This document shows positions 1-8,459 of a DNA stretch of 36,608 bases, piece by piece. The position numbers and the translations under genes are program-made. Location of the stretch: assembly GCA_029252195.1 (NCBI GenBank), contig JAQXBV010000057.1, positions 1 through 36,608 of the forward strand, written 5' to 3'. This DNA is from Yoonia sp. Lineage in GTDB: Bacteria; Pseudomonadota; Alphaproteobacteria; Rhodobacterales; Rhodobacteraceae. Position 1 is the first letter of the stretch, and the number at the start of each line of letters is the position of its first letter. The notes beneath the pieces are model-generated. The model did not search any database. It had not been told where the DNA came from and saw nothing but the letters and a program-made list of their open reading frames with translations.

Positions 1-122
<122 letters not shown>

Positions 123-214
123 CTAGCGCCCTTAATTTTGCGGGGGCCAAGATGGCCCGTTTCAACATCGCGGGCGATGTAGTCTGGATTGGGGCAGAAA
201 GCAAGAGGAATGGG

Positions 215-2560
215 TTAAGAGAACTTGTTGTTCTTCGGGAAGCCGTGCGGAGGCCGTTTTCCAACGCCGCCGCGCGCGCCTTTCCATTCGGACATGTCGG
301 CCTCGGTGCGGGTCTTGCCGCCGCCCATTTGCCACGACAGGCCATCCGCCCACTGGAACGTTGTCAGATCGGCCAAACCGCCGTCGATTTCCAATGTCCC
401 CTGACGGCCGGCAGCCTTCTTATATTTCTGAAGGCGCACGCCTTTGCCACGGCCCATCTCGGGCAATTCATCGGTGGCAAATACCAACAGTTTAGAATTC
501 TCTGACACAACAGCCACATGATCACCGTTCATGCGGATACACGTCTTGGCCACGCTGTCGCCAACATTCAAAACCTGACGGCCAGTGCGGGTTTGCGCGA
601 TCACGTCATTTTCAGGCACAATAAATCCGTTGCCCTCTTCGGACGCCACGATCAACCGCATCCCCGGCTGGTGCACGAGAATATCGACGATATCGGCCTC
701 ATTGGGCAAATCGACCATCAACCGCAGCGGCTCGCCCATGCTGCGCCCACCTGGCAAATTCGCAGCCGCGAGGGTGTAGAAACGCCCGTTTGTGCCGAAA
801 ACAAGCAAACGGTCCGTGGTTTCCGCGTGGAAAATAAAGCGGGGGCCATCGCCGTCTTTGAATTTCATCTCGCGGGTCAGATCAAGATGACCTGTCATCG
901 CACGAATCCAACCCATTTTGGAACAGACGACCGTGACCGGCAGCTTCTCGATCATCGCTTCGAGCGGCACTTCGACAACTTCGGCAGCCTCGGCAAATTG
1001 CGTGCGCCGCGCTCCACCCACGCTATCGCGGCCAAACTGCTTACGGGTTTCGCGCAGTTGTTCGGCAATTTTCGACCACTGCAAATCGCCGCTATCAAGC
1101 AGATCCTCAAGCTCGGCACGTTCCAGCATCAATGCATCGCGCTCCTTGACCAACTCGATCTCTTCCAAGCGGCGCAAAGAGCGCAGACGCATGTTCAAAA
1201 TCGCCTCGGCCTGCACCTCGGTCAGCGAAATCTCGGGATCGGCGCCCGCAACGATCGGCGAGCGGTACGCGGCCTCGGTCATCGCACGCGGATGATCAAC
1301 GCCCCAATCCTCGACCATCAGGGCCTGTTTCGGCGCGTCATCATAGCGGATAATATCAATCACGCGGTCAAGGTTCAGGAAAGCGATAATAAAGCCTTCG
1401 AGAACCTCCAAGCGGTGATCGATTTTTTCCATGCGATGCTGCGAACGGCGGATCAGCACATCGCGACGGTGATCCAAGAAGGCGCGCAGCACCTCTTTGA
1501 GCGAGCAAACCTTCGGCGTCAAACCGTCGATCAACACGTTCATGTTAAGGCTAAAGCGGATTTCAAGATCGGAGTTCCGAAACAGCATCCCCATCATCAT
1601 TTCGGGGTCAACTGTTTTGGAGCGCGGCTCTAAAATCATGCGGATGTCTTCGGCAGATTCGTCGCGCACATCGGCCAGTAACGGCACTTTCTTAAGCTGG
1701 ATCACTTCGGCCAATTTCTCGATCAGCTTGGATTTCTGCACCTGATACGGAATCTCGGTGACAACCACCTGCCACTGACCACGGCCCAGGTCCTCGACCT
1801 CCCACTTGGCACGCAAACGGAACGCGCCGCGCCCTGTCCGGTAGGCTTCGGCGATATTTTCCTTGGGCTCGACGATCACGCCACCCGTCGGAAAATCAGG
1901 GCCAGGGATATAGCCAAGCAAGGTCTCGTCGCGCGCATCAGGGGCCTTGATCAGATGCAAACAGGCGTCAATCAATTCGTGCAGGTTATGGGGCGGGATA
2001 TTCGTGGCCATGCCGACGGCAATCCCCGTCGATCCATTGGCCAAGAGGTTCGGAAACGACGCGGGGAACACGACAGGCTCTTCAAGCGTGCCATCGTAGT
2101 TCGGACGGTAATCGACCGCATTTTCGGTCAGCCCTTCCATCAGGGCCTCGGCGGCAGCCGTCATACGCGCCTCGGTGTAACGCGAGGCCGCAGGGTTATC
2201 ACCGTCGATGTTACCAAAGTTCCCTTGGCCGTGAACCAGTGGATAGCGGACGTTAAAATCTTGGGCCAAACGGGCCATTGCGTCATAAATCGCGGCGTCG
2301 CCGTGGGGGTGATAGTTCCCCATCACGTCGCCCGAAATCTTGGCCGATTTCCGGAAGCCGCCCGTGGAGGACAGTTTCAACTCACGCATCGCATACAGGA
2401 TGCGGCGGTGAACCGGCTTCAACCCGTCACGCGCATCTGGCAAGGCACGATGCATAATTGTCGAGAGCGCATAGGTCAGGTAGCGCTCGCCGATTGCGCG
2501 GCGTAGCGGCTCTGTGGTTTCCAAAGGTGGATTGCCTGAATCTATCGTTTCTTCGCTCAT
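215..2560 (-). CDS. parC: DNA topoisomerase IV subunit A (ParC)
   Basis: 781 residues, normal for an alphaproteobacterial ParC. It is the DNA-cleaving subunit of topoisomerase IV, which decatenates sister chromosomes after replication together with ParE. The winged-helix breakage-reunion domain fills roughly residues 25-490: the quinolone-region motif HPHGDAAIYDAM is at 84-95, and the catalytic tyrosine is Tyr128 in AASRYTEARM. A beta-pinwheel C-terminal domain follows from about 500. The position equivalent to E. coli ParC Ser80 is Ala89, so the usual quinolone-contacting serine is absent. GyrA is the alternative, but the short tail and the local sequence favour ParC. The 152 bases upstream, shared with the divergent SH3-domain gene, should hold its promoter. 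Confidence 0.95.
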   Translation of the reverse strand: MSEETIDSGNPPLETTEPLRRAIGERYLTYALSTIMHRALPDARDGLKPVHRRILYAMRELKLSSTGGFRKSAKISGDVMGNYHPHGDAAIYDAMARLAQDFNVRYPLVHGQGNFGNIDGDNPAASRYTEARMTAAAEALMEGLTENAVDYRPNYDGTLEEPVVFPASFPNLLANGSTGIAVGMATNIPPHNLHELIDACLHLIKAPDARDETLLGYIPGPDFPTGGVIVEPKENIAEAYRTGRGAFRLRAKWEVEDLGRGQWQVVVTEIPYQVQKSKLIEKLAEVIQLKKVPLLADVRDESAEDIRMILEPRSKTVDPEMMMGMLFRNSDLEIRFSLNMNVLIDGLTPKVCSLKEVLRAFLDHRRDVLIRRSQHRMEKIDHRLEVLEGFIIAFLNLDRVIDIIRYDDAPKQALMVEDWGVDHPRAMTEAAYRSPIVAGADPEISLTEVQAEAILNMRLRSLRRLEEIELVKERDALMLERAELEDLLDSGDLQWSKIAEQLRETRKQFGRDSVGGARRTQFAEAAEVVEVPLEAMIEKLPVTVVCSKMGWIRAMTGHLDLTREMKFKDGDGPRFIFHAETTDRLLVFGTNGRFYTLAAANLPGGRSMGEPLRLMVDLPNEADIVDILVHQPGMRLIVASEEGNGFIVPENDVIAQTRTGRQVLNVGDSVAKTCIRMNGDHVAVVSENSKLLVFATDELPEMGRGKGVRLQKYKKAAGRQGTLEIDGGLADLTTFQWADGLSWQMGGGKTRTEADMSEWKGARGGVGKRPPHGFPKNNKFS

Positions 2561-2712
2561 GTGGACGGGTGTATCCCCGCCGCAGTGACGCGTAAAGAGT
2601 CCTTAAGGGGGAACGCTATTAAGTTTTTCCCTCAGGTCCACGCCCGATTTGGTCTATAATGGGAATGTAACGATTACTTTTTTACGATTCGACCCTAGGG
2701 GGGTCTGCTGCC

Positions 2713-3165
2713 ATGAACAAATTCATTATCGGGACTTTTTTGATTCTGGGCTTCGGCTTTTACGAACTTTCAGGTGGCGCAGAGTTCCAGCCAGAGCAAC
2801 GCGAAATCACCGAACTGGCTGCGGTCAAAGACGCGCCCGTCGTTGTGCCGTTTAATGCGCCAAAGGTTTCGCGGGCGGCGACAATTGAAATCCCCGTCGC
2901 GGAAGCCGTCATCGTTGAAGCCTCGCTTGAGGAGCCAGCTGAAGCGCCCGTCATTGCAGAAACTCCGTTAGATTTGCGCGTCGTCTCAGGTAATCGCGTG
3001 AACATGCGCATGGGGCCAGGCACAAACTATGGCGTTTTGGATAAACTGACCCGTGGCGCGCAGGCAGAAGTGCTTGAAGTGACAGGCGACGGTTGGTCGC
3101 GGATTCGGGTTATTGAAACGGGCCAGATCGGCTGGATGTCGTCACGCTTGCTGAGCGCAATCTAA
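2713..3165 (+). CDS. SH3 domain-containing envelope protein
   Basis: 150 residues. A hydrophobic N-terminus (about residues 4-17) acts as a signal peptide or membrane anchor. An acidic, Ala/Pro/Glu-rich linker covers about 25-85, and a bacterial SH3b domain covers about 86-150 with the typical VNMRMGPGTNYGVL and GWSRIRV...GWMSSRLL strands. SH3b domains of this sort usually bind peptidoglycan or other envelope components, so an extracytoplasmic location is inferred. The gene is divergent from parC. The ATG at 2713 follows a G-rich stretch (AGGGGGG) that is only a moderate ribosome binding site. The exact ligand cannot be told from sequence. Confidence 0.85.
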   Translation: MNKFIIGTFLILGFGFYELSGGAEFQPEQREITELAAVKDAPVVVPFNAPKVSRAATIEIPVAEAVIVEASLEEPAEAPVIAETPLDLRVVSGNRVNMRMGPGTNYGVLDKLTRGAQAEVLEVTGDGWSRIRVIETGQIGWMSSRLLSAI

Positions 3166-3204
3166 GCCTTGCAAGCGCGGTGTTGCGGCGTCAGATAGGC
3201 GGCC

Positions 3205-4032
3205 ATGACACAAAAAACCATACTCATCACCGGCTGCTCGTCCGGGATCGGATACGATGCGGCCCACGGCTTTCGTGCACTCGGCTGGCGCGTATTCGCA
3301 AGCTGCCGCAGCCAGAACGATTGCGACCGCCTGACCGCGGAAGGCTTTGGCAGCCCGCTGATCGACTACGCGAACTCCGAGACGATCCAGAGCGGATTGG
3401 CCGAGGTTTTGGCCGCGACCGACGGGACGCTCGATGTGCTTTATAACAATGGCGCTTTCGCCTGCCCTGCCGCCGTCGAGGATTTGCCCCGCGATGCATT
3501 GCGCGCCATTTTCGAAACGAATGTCTTTGGATATCATGAACTGACAAACCGCGTCATTCCAGTGATGCGCGCTCAGGGGCATGGACGGATCATCAACTGC
3601 TCATCCGTTCTGGGGCTTGTGGCCATGAAATGGCGCGGGGCTTATGTTGCGACCAAATTCGCACTAGAAGGCCTGACCGATGTGCTGCGGATCGAGATGG
3701 CAGACACGCCGATCAAGGTGATCCTGATTGAACCGGGCCCGATAACATCAGACATCCGCAAAAACGCGATCCCGCATTTCGAGCACTGGATTGACTGGGA
3801 AAACTCTGCGCGGGCGGCTCAATATGCCGCGCTCAAGGGCCGGCTCTACACCGATAGCGGACCTGACACCTTTGAATTGCCCGCAGCAGCCGTGACCAAC
3901 AAGCTGATCCACGCGGCAACTGCAAAACATCCCAAGCCCCGTTATTACGTCACGAAACCGACGTATCTCATGGGATTTCTGCGGCGCATCCTATCGACGC
4001 GCGGACTTGACGCAGTGATTAGACGGGCGTGA
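3205..4032 (+). CDS. Short-chain dehydrogenase/reductase (SDR family)
   Basis: 275 residues, the size of a classical SDR. The Rossmann nucleotide-binding motif TGCSSGIG is at residues 9-16, the stabilising NNG is at 81-83, and the catalytic set is a Ser at 133/134 with Tyr147 and Lys151 in the YxxxK motif (YVATK). The enzyme should carry out NAD(P)H-dependent oxidation or reduction of an alcohol/carbonyl substrate that cannot be named from the sequence. It starts 39 bases after the SH3-domain gene and is followed 59 bases later by the HIG1-like gene, so it may be part of a loose co-directional group. The C-terminal extension after about residue 245 ends in a basic segment, as in many proteobacterial SDRs. 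Confidence 0.9.
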   Translation: MTQKTILITGCSSGIGYDAAHGFRALGWRVFASCRSQNDCDRLTAEGFGSPLIDYANSETIQSGLAEVLAATDGTLDVLYNNGAFACPAAVEDLPRDALRAIFETNVFGYHELTNRVIPVMRAQGHGRIINCSSVLGLVAMKWRGAYVATKFALEGLTDVLRIEMADTPIKVILIEPGPITSDIRKNAIPHFEHWIDWENSARAAQYAALKGRLYTDSGPDTFELPAAAVTNKLIHAATAKHPKPRYYVTKPTYLMGFLRRILSTRGLDAVIRRA

Positions 4033-4091
4033 CCCTTTCTTTTTGTGCGCTTGCTGCTACATCTGGCTGACCACGAAAAAGGACACTCACC

Positions 4092-4289
4092 ATGGCATCT
4101 GACCCGCTCTTCCTGCTTGTCGCCCTCGCCGTTTTCATTGTGCTGGGCATCTTGATGTTCGGCATTGGCACGTTTGGCAAAGGCGGCGAGTTCAACAAGA
4201 AACACGCAAACAAAATCATGCGCTGGCGGATTGGGGCGCAGGCCGTGGCTATCGCGCTCATTTTGCTCTACGTCTATTTGCGCAGTTAA
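4092..4289 (+). CDS. HIG1-domain / twin-transmembrane small protein
   Basis: 65 residues with two membrane helices, about residues 6-26 and 45-62, joined by a short polar loop (GKGGEFNKKHANKIMRWR). This is the layout of HIG_1_N proteins, whose mitochondrial relatives (Rcf1/HIGD) associate with cytochrome oxidase supercomplexes. In alphaproteobacteria such genes commonly precede a cobalamin adenosyltransferase and etfBA, as here. A role in the respiratory membrane is inferred from family and context. It is 15 bases upstream of the adenosyltransferase gene and probably co-transcribed with it. Confidence 0.85.
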   Translation: MASDPLFLLVALAVFIVLGILMFGIGTFGKGGEFNKKHANKIMRWRIGAQAVAIALILLYVYLRS

Positions 4290-4304
4290 AAAGGAGCCAA
4301 AATC

Positions 4305-4877
4305 ATGGTCGTTCTCAACAAGATTTACACAAAAACTGGCGATGCAGGCGAGACCGCCTTGGGCGACGGCTCTCGGGTGACAAAAAATGCGCTCCGCGTG
4401 CAAAGTTACGGCACAGTTGACGAGACAAATGCGACGGTTGGCATGGCCCGCCTCTATGCCGTTGGCGAATTGGACGCGCAATTGGCTATGATCCAGAACG
4501 ACCTGTTTGATCTTGGCGCGGACCTCTGCCGCCCCGATATGGCAAAAGATGCCGATGCGGACCATCCTCCGCTGCGCATGACCGACGCGCAGGTCAGCCG
4601 CCTTGAAACGCAAATCGACGCGATGACCAAAGAGGTCGAACCCCTGCGCAGCTTTATCCTACCGGGCGGATCAGCCTTGGCAGCGCACCTGCACCTGTGC
4701 CGCACAGTATCGCGCCGCGCAGAGCGGTTGTCGGTGGAATTGGCCAGCGCGGAAACGGTAAACCCTGCGGCGGTGAAATACCTCAATCGCCTGTCAGATT
4801 GGTTCTTCCAAGCATCGCGCATCGCCAACGACAACGGCAAAAACGACGTGCTCTGGGTTCCGGGCGCGAACCGCTGA
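4305..4877 (+). CDS. Cob(I)yrinic acid a,c-diamide adenosyltransferase, PduO type
   Basis: 190 residues, matching the PduO/MMAB family. It transfers the 5'-deoxyadenosyl group of ATP to reduced cobalamin to make adenosylcobalamin, the cofactor of enzymes such as methylmalonyl-CoA and ethylmalonyl-CoA mutases. The ATP-binding N-terminal segment KIYTKTGDAGETALGDG lies at residues 5-21, and the RTVSRRAER helix and the YLNRLSDWFF helix are present near residues 135-165. A good ribosome binding site (AAGGAG) precedes the ATG at 4305. It lies just downstream of the HIG1-like gene and upstream of etfBA. It is likely needed by an ethylmalonyl-CoA pathway, for which a possible dehydrogenase gene is at 18087. 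Confidence 0.92.
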   Translation: MVVLNKIYTKTGDAGETALGDGSRVTKNALRVQSYGTVDETNATVGMARLYAVGELDAQLAMIQNDLFDLGADLCRPDMAKDADADHPPLRMTDAQVSRLETQIDAMTKEVEPLRSFILPGGSALAAHLHLCRTVSRRAERLSVELASAETVNPAAVKYLNRLSDWFFQASRIANDNGKNDVLWVPGANR

Positions 4878-4885
4878 AAAGCGGT
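4870..4885. terminator. Small hairpin between convergent genes
   Basis: ACCGCT and AGCGGT form a perfect 6-bp stem capped by a GAAA tetraloop, spanning the stop codon of the adenosyltransferase gene and lying just past the end of the opposite gene. There is no clear T-run on either side, so it is at best a weak bidirectional terminator or an mRNA 3'-end stabiliser. Confidence 0.35.
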
Positions 4886-4891
4886 AAACGG

Positions 4892-5374
4892 CTAGTCGGC
4901 GGGCTTTACAAGGATCCAAATCTCGAAGCCGCCCTCGCCTGTTTCGGGCACATAGGACGGGCCGTAAACCTCCAGCATCGGGCCGTCGGCGGACTGGTAA
5001 TCAGAGGTCTCGACCCAGTCCGTGACCGCCGAGATGACCTCACCGATCTGGCCTGCCTGTTCGGATGATTTGAACACGGCATAATTGCCCGAAGGCGTCG
5101 CAATATGGGCGTAGCCGTCTGGAATTGCACCGAATTTGCTCACCTCATAGGCACAGGCATAGCGCCATGTATTGTCATCGGTATAACTGTGAACAATACC
5201 GTATGCGCCCTTCCCTATAGCATTTCCGATCAGGTGGCCTGCGGCATTAAACGCGGCCCACTGATCAGGAATGGTCGGAATATCCTCAAATGACATCATC
5301 CGATCATGGCCGAGAAAGTGACGTTTGGGTTTTTGAATAACAACAGGGGTGCTGATCTTCAAACCGCCGAACAT
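4892..5374 (-). CDS. GyrI-like / AraC effector-binding domain protein
   Basis: 160 residues that make up a single SOUL/GyrI-like small-molecule-binding domain: two halves with conserved aromatic and glycine positions, ending in a strand (GGFEIWILVK) of the kind that closes the domain in GyrI/Rob C-terminal regions. No DNA-binding helix-turn-helix is attached, so it is a stand-alone binding protein rather than a regulator by itself. The glutamate in DGPMLEVYGPSY is a candidate ligand-contact residue. The ATG at 5374 has an AAGGAAA ribosome binding site. It converges on the adenosyltransferase gene. Ligand unknown. Confidence 0.75.
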   Translation of the reverse strand: MFGGLKISTPVVIQKPKRHFLGHDRMMSFEDIPTIPDQWAAFNAAGHLIGNAIGKGAYGIVHSYTDDNTWRYACAYEVSKFGAIPDGYAHIATPSGNYAVFKSSEQAGQIGEVISAVTDWVETSDYQSADGPMLEVYGPSYVPETGEGGFEIWILVKPAD

Positions 5375-5586
5375 TGAAATTTCCTTTTGGGGTTAGGTCC
5401 GCCAATGCCCAAGGCGCGGATGCCGATCTGCTGCATCACAAGGGTGGTTAAATCGGGCAATATGAACGCGCCGTCGATATAGTTTAAGGAACAATATTCA
5501 GTCGAATTGTTGCCATCCGCATTGCGACGGCACCCTTGCGGGTCTTGCTTAAGCAGCATCCCGAAGCTTTGACAAATCTGACCCAT
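5359..5586 (-). CDS. Possible small protein of 75 residues
   Basis: A 75-residue frame starts at ATG 5586 with a strong Shine-Dalgarno (GGAGG about 5 bases upstream) and overlaps the start of the GyrI-like gene by 16 bases. The product has four cysteines (residues 4, 19, 32 and 72) and resembles no family I recognise. The good ribosome binding site and the overlap with a downstream gene argue for translation. The short length and lack of recognisable homology argue against a stable protein. It may be a real small gene, a leader peptide, or the remnant of a longer gene. Confidence 0.35.
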   Translation of the reverse strand: MGQICQSFGMLLKQDPQGCRRNADGNNSTEYCSLNYIDGAFILPDLTTLVMQQIGIRALGIGGPNPKRKFQCSAV

Positions 5587-5773
5587 TATCCCTCCGTTTG
5601 CGCCATATTACCCGATTGGCACAGTCCGCCAAGATCAATGTTTGCGCTCTCGTTTTCAAAACGTGGCGTCCCTGAGCCTTACCGCGTCGATTTTACACTG
5701 TTTTCCCTCGCCGCCACATGCAACAAATCGCCAGAGTGAAATGATTAGAAGAATCTAACAGGAGAAAACCGCG
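5375..5773. other. Gap between the GyrI-like gene and etfB
   Basis: About 400 bases separating two divergent genes. Apart from the possible 75-residue frame on minus, the right half (5590-5773) holds no convincing gene and should contain the etfBA promoter. A small inverted repeat TTAGA-AGAA-TCTAA (5745-5758) sits directly before the etfB ribosome binding site AGGAG and could be a weak hairpin or operator. I see no tRNA or conserved RNA fold here. Confidence 0.5.
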
Positions 5774-6532
5774 ATGAAGGTCCTCGTACCCGTCAAACGC
5801 GTGATCGACTATAACGTGAAAGTTCGTGTGAAAGCGGACGGGAGCGGTGTTGATCTTGCAAACGTAAAAATGTCGATGAACCCATTTGACGAAATTGCCG
5901 TCGAAGAGGCGATCCGCCTGCGCGAAACTGGTAAGGTTGAAGAGGTCATTGCGGTCTCCATTGGTGTAAAACAGAACCAAGAAACGCTGCGCACCGCGCT
6001 TGCGATGGGCGCGGATCGCGCGATCCTTGTGGTTGCAACAGACGACGTGCACACCGATACCGAGCCTTTGGCCGTAGCCAAAATCCTTGCGGCAATCGTG
6101 AAAGAAGAGGCTCCTGGTTTGGTTCTTGCAGGCAAGCAGGCGATTGATAACGACATGAACGCAACAGGTCAGATGCTGTCTGCTCTGCTCGGTTGGTCGC
6201 AAGCGACATTCGCATCCGAGCTGGACGTGGACGGCGATCACGCAACAGTCACCCGCGAAGTTGACGGTGGCCTGCAGACCATCAAGGTCAAAATGCCAAC
6301 AATCGTCACCGTTGACCTGCGTTTGAACGAGCCTCGCTATGCGTCGCTGCCAAACATCATGAAGGCCAAGAAAAAGCCGTTGGATGAAAAAACGCCTGCC
6401 GATTACGGCGTTGATGTCACACCGCGCCTGACAATTGTCAGCACGGTCGAGCCATCGACACGCAAAGCAGGGATCATCGTCAAATCTGTCGATGAGCTGA
6501 TCGAAAAACTCAAAGAAGTGGGGGCTGTATAA
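5774..6532 (+). CDS. etfB: Electron transfer flavoprotein subunit beta
   Basis: 252 residues, full length for EtfB. With EtfA it forms the soluble FAD/AMP heterodimer that carries electrons from acyl-CoA and other dehydrogenases to ETF-ubiquinone oxidoreductase. Family hallmarks are the N-terminal [15 protein letters not shown], the [11 protein letters not shown] segment, the AMP-site region [15 protein letters not shown], and the recognition-loop stretch [18 protein letters not shown] that docks onto partner dehydrogenases. The ATG at 5774 is preceded by AGGAG. Its TAA overlaps the etfA ATG by one base (TAATG), so the two subunits are translationally coupled. Confidence 0.97.
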   Translation: MKVLVPVKRVIDYNVKVRVKADGSGVDLANVKMSMNPFDEIAVEEAIRLRETGKVEEVIAVSIGVKQNQETLRTALAMGADRAILVVATDDVHTDTEPLAVAKILAAIVKEEAPGLVLAGKQAIDNDMNATGQMLSALLGWSQATFASELDVDGDHATVTREVDGGLQTIKVKMPTIVTVDLRLNEPRYASLPNIMKAKKKPLDEKTPADYGVDVTPRLTIVSTVEPSTRKAGIIVKSVDELIEKLKEVGAV

Positions 6533-7458
6533 TGGCTGTTCTTCTCTTAGCGGACGTCTCCAATGGCGCGCTCTCTACGGATGCCGTCGCAAAGACGCTG
6601 ACCGCAGTTGCCGCGCTGGGCGATGTGCATGTTCTTGTTGCGGGCAAAGGCGGTGACGCTGCTGCTGCCGAGGCGGCGACATTGACAGGCGTGACCAAAG
6701 TGATCTTTGCGGACGATCACGGGTTCTGCCACGCGATGGCCGAACCGATTGCCGCGTTGATTGCGGGCATGGCGGGCGACTATAGCCACATCGTGGCACC
6801 GGGCACGTCGGATGCAAAGAACATCATGCCGCGCGTTGCGGCATTGCTCGACGTCATGGTTATCTCCGAGGTGACTGCGATTGTTGATGCCGACACATTC
6901 GAGCGTCCGATCTATGCGGGCAATGCGATCCAGACGGTGAAGTCGACAGATGCGAAAAAGGTCATGACGGTCCGGACCGCAGGCTTTGATGCGGCGCCTG
7001 CCGGTGGGTCTGCGGCTGTCGAAAAGTCCTCTGCGGCGGCGGCGACAGACCTGTCCGAATGGCTCGCTGACAAGGTTGCGTCATCCGATCGCCCAGAGTT
7101 GACCTCGGCAGGGATCGTTGTGTCTGGCGGTCGGGGCGTTGGCTCCGAAGACGATTTCAAACTGATCGAAGGTCTGGCCGACAAGCTCGGCGCGGCTGTT
7201 GGCGCGTCTCGTGCTGCGGTCGATTCCGGCTATGCACCAAACGATTGGCAGGTTGGCCAGACAGGTAAGGTGGTTGCGCCTGATCTTTATGTCGCTGTCG
7301 GCATCTCGGGCGCCATTCAACACCTTGCTGGTATGAAAGACTCCAAGATCATCGTCGCGATCAACAAAGATGAAGAAGCACCGATCTTCCAAGTCGCTGA
7401 CTTTGGCTTGGTCGCCGATCTCTTTGATGCTGTGCCAGAGTTGACAGGCAAACTGTAA
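6532..7458 (+). CDS. etfA: Electron transfer flavoprotein subunit alpha
   Basis: 308 residues. The N-terminal alpha/beta domain is followed by the C-terminal FAD-binding domain (about residues 190-308) with the family motifs [29 protein letters not shown], and [18 protein letters not shown]. These bind the FAD that shuttles electrons from acyl-CoA dehydrogenases to the quinone pool. It is the second gene of etfBA and is followed 23 bases later by a strong intrinsic terminator, so the operon ends here. Likely electron donors in the same window are the acyl-CoA dehydrogenase at 18087 and other beta-oxidation enzymes. Confidence 0.97.
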   Translation: MAVLLLADVSNGALSTDAVAKTLTAVAALGDVHVLVAGKGGDAAAAEAATLTGVTKVIFADDHGFCHAMAEPIAALIAGMAGDYSHIVAPGTSDAKNIMPRVAALLDVMVISEVTAIVDADTFERPIYAGNAIQTVKSTDAKKVMTVRTAGFDAAPAGGSAAVEKSSAAAATDLSEWLADKVASSDRPELTSAGIVVSGGRGVGSEDDFKLIEGLADKLGAAVGASRAAVDSGYAPNDWQVGQTGKVVAPDLYVAVGISGAIQHLAGMKDSKIIVAINKDEEAPIFQVADFGLVADLFDAVPELTGKL

Positions 7459-8305
7459 ACCTGACGACGGTTCGATATTTGGCCCGCGCCGTGATTTCGG
7501 CGCGGGCTTTTTTGATACAGATGCCCCCTGAGGGTCGGCAAGAGGATATGACTGGCCTGCATCGCGGAAAATACATGCCCTTCGAGCCCTGCTGGAGTGC
7601 GACCGCAGATGGCTTTACCTCCACAACATCAAGAACCAGCGGACGGAGCTGATCAATCATCGCCCTGCTGATAAAGAGCGGATCGGCGCGGAGCGGATGT
7701 GTGCCCGTGTTCCAATGGTCGTCAGTGAGGTCGTTTTTAGAAAACCACATCAGAATGGCCCTTGGTCCGATTTGCCCAAGCATATTGCGCATGCGCGCCA
7801 CCCAAGCCTCACGCAACTCAGAGACGACAATATCGAAACGATCAGCGGAGAGATTGAGAAGCTCGCCGAGCATGTGCCGCGTAAAAGTGAAATCCGCGAA
7901 ATCAACGTCGCTATAAATCGCCTGAAGAACCGTCGATGCCCGCAAGAAACGGTCGTTGCGACGGGGGTGCACAGAATAGAACCGATTAGATAGAAAATTT
8001 GCGCCCATGATTTGCACAACTGTTAGTTCCGCGTCATGGCACGCCGCCATGATCGTCGGGTCATTCACAAATGCATCCACCCCACCGTTCACGGTGCCGA
8101 AATTTACACAGGTTCGCTTGATCTCTTTTTCGATGATGGCCGGAAAAGGACGGTCGATGTATTTGCCAAATGTCTCGGTTCCACCAACAAACGCAACATA
8201 GGGCGAATCTAACCGCCGCTTTGGACCGCGAAACAGGATACGCGACATCCCATAGCGGCAAGGTGCGTAGGTAAGACCGGCACCTTCGATAATTTCATGT
8301 TTCAT
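7361..8305 (-). CDS. DUF6473 family protein, probably frameshifted near its C-terminus
   Basis: The open frame gives 314 residues from the ATG at 8305; a TTG four codons upstream is possible but less likely. The first 235 or so residues look like DUF6473, a Rhodobacterales family of unknown function: [35 protein letters not shown], and [12 protein letters not shown]. After GSKGMYF (codons near 7570) the frame turns into basic, non-family sequence and runs 98 bases into etfA. The minus-two-step alternative frame continues with [10 protein letters not shown]...GH, resembling the family's usual ending. Restoring one T to the TTTT run at about 7567-7570 joins them. This could be a natural frameshift or a sequencing error. 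The gene is divergent from hbd. Confidence 0.7.
   Translation of the reverse strand: MKHEIIEGAGLTYAPCRYGMSRILFRGPKRRLDSPYVAFVGGTETFGKYIDRPFPAIIEKEIKRTCVNFGTVNGGVDAFVNDPTIMAACHDAELTVVQIMGANFLSNRFYSVHPRRNDRFLRASTVLQAIYSDVDFADFTFTRHMLGELLNLSADRFDIVVSELREAWVARMRNMLGQIGPRAILMWFSKNDLTDDHWNTGTHPLRADPLFISRAMIDQLRPLVLDVVEVKPSAVALQQGSKGMYFPRCRPVISSCRPSGGICIKKARAEITARAKYRTVVRFTVCLSTLAQHQRDRRPSQSQRLGRSVLLHLC
7482..7513 (+). terminator. Intrinsic terminator of etfBA
   Basis: A perfect 9-bp GC stem, GCCCGCGCC (7482-7490) and GGCGCGGGC (7499-7507), with an 8-base loop, is followed directly by six T. This is a textbook rho-independent terminator for plus-strand transcription. It lies inside the apparent 3' part of the minus-strand DUF6473 frame, which suggests that gene should really end at or before this point. 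Confidence 0.92.
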
Positions 8306-8336
8306 TGTTTCCACCAACTCTCGTTACTGGATACAG

Positions 8337-8364
8337 ATTCGCTGAAATGCATTTCAAATTCGCT
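8337..8364. promoter_or_regulatory. Palindrome flanked by direct repeats in a divergent promoter region
   Basis: A perfect 14-bp palindrome TGAAATGCATTTCA (8343-8356) is framed by two copies of ATTCGCT (8337-8343 and 8358-8364) exactly 21 bases apart. It sits between the divergent DUF6473 and 3-hydroxybutyryl-CoA dehydrogenase genes. The symmetry suggests an operator for a dimeric regulator; the regulator cannot be named. Confidence 0.4.
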
Positions 8365-8459
8365 AATGGCAAAAATTGCAGATAGTTTTAACGACCGCAA
8401 TGCCTTGCTCGCGCCCACAGTTGCCGCATAAGGTGCGGTAAACCATTGAGAGGACCGTT

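Noticed and set aside
518..1633. Long open frame antisense to parC
   Set aside because: Entirely inside a well-supported gene with shadow-like composition and no motif.
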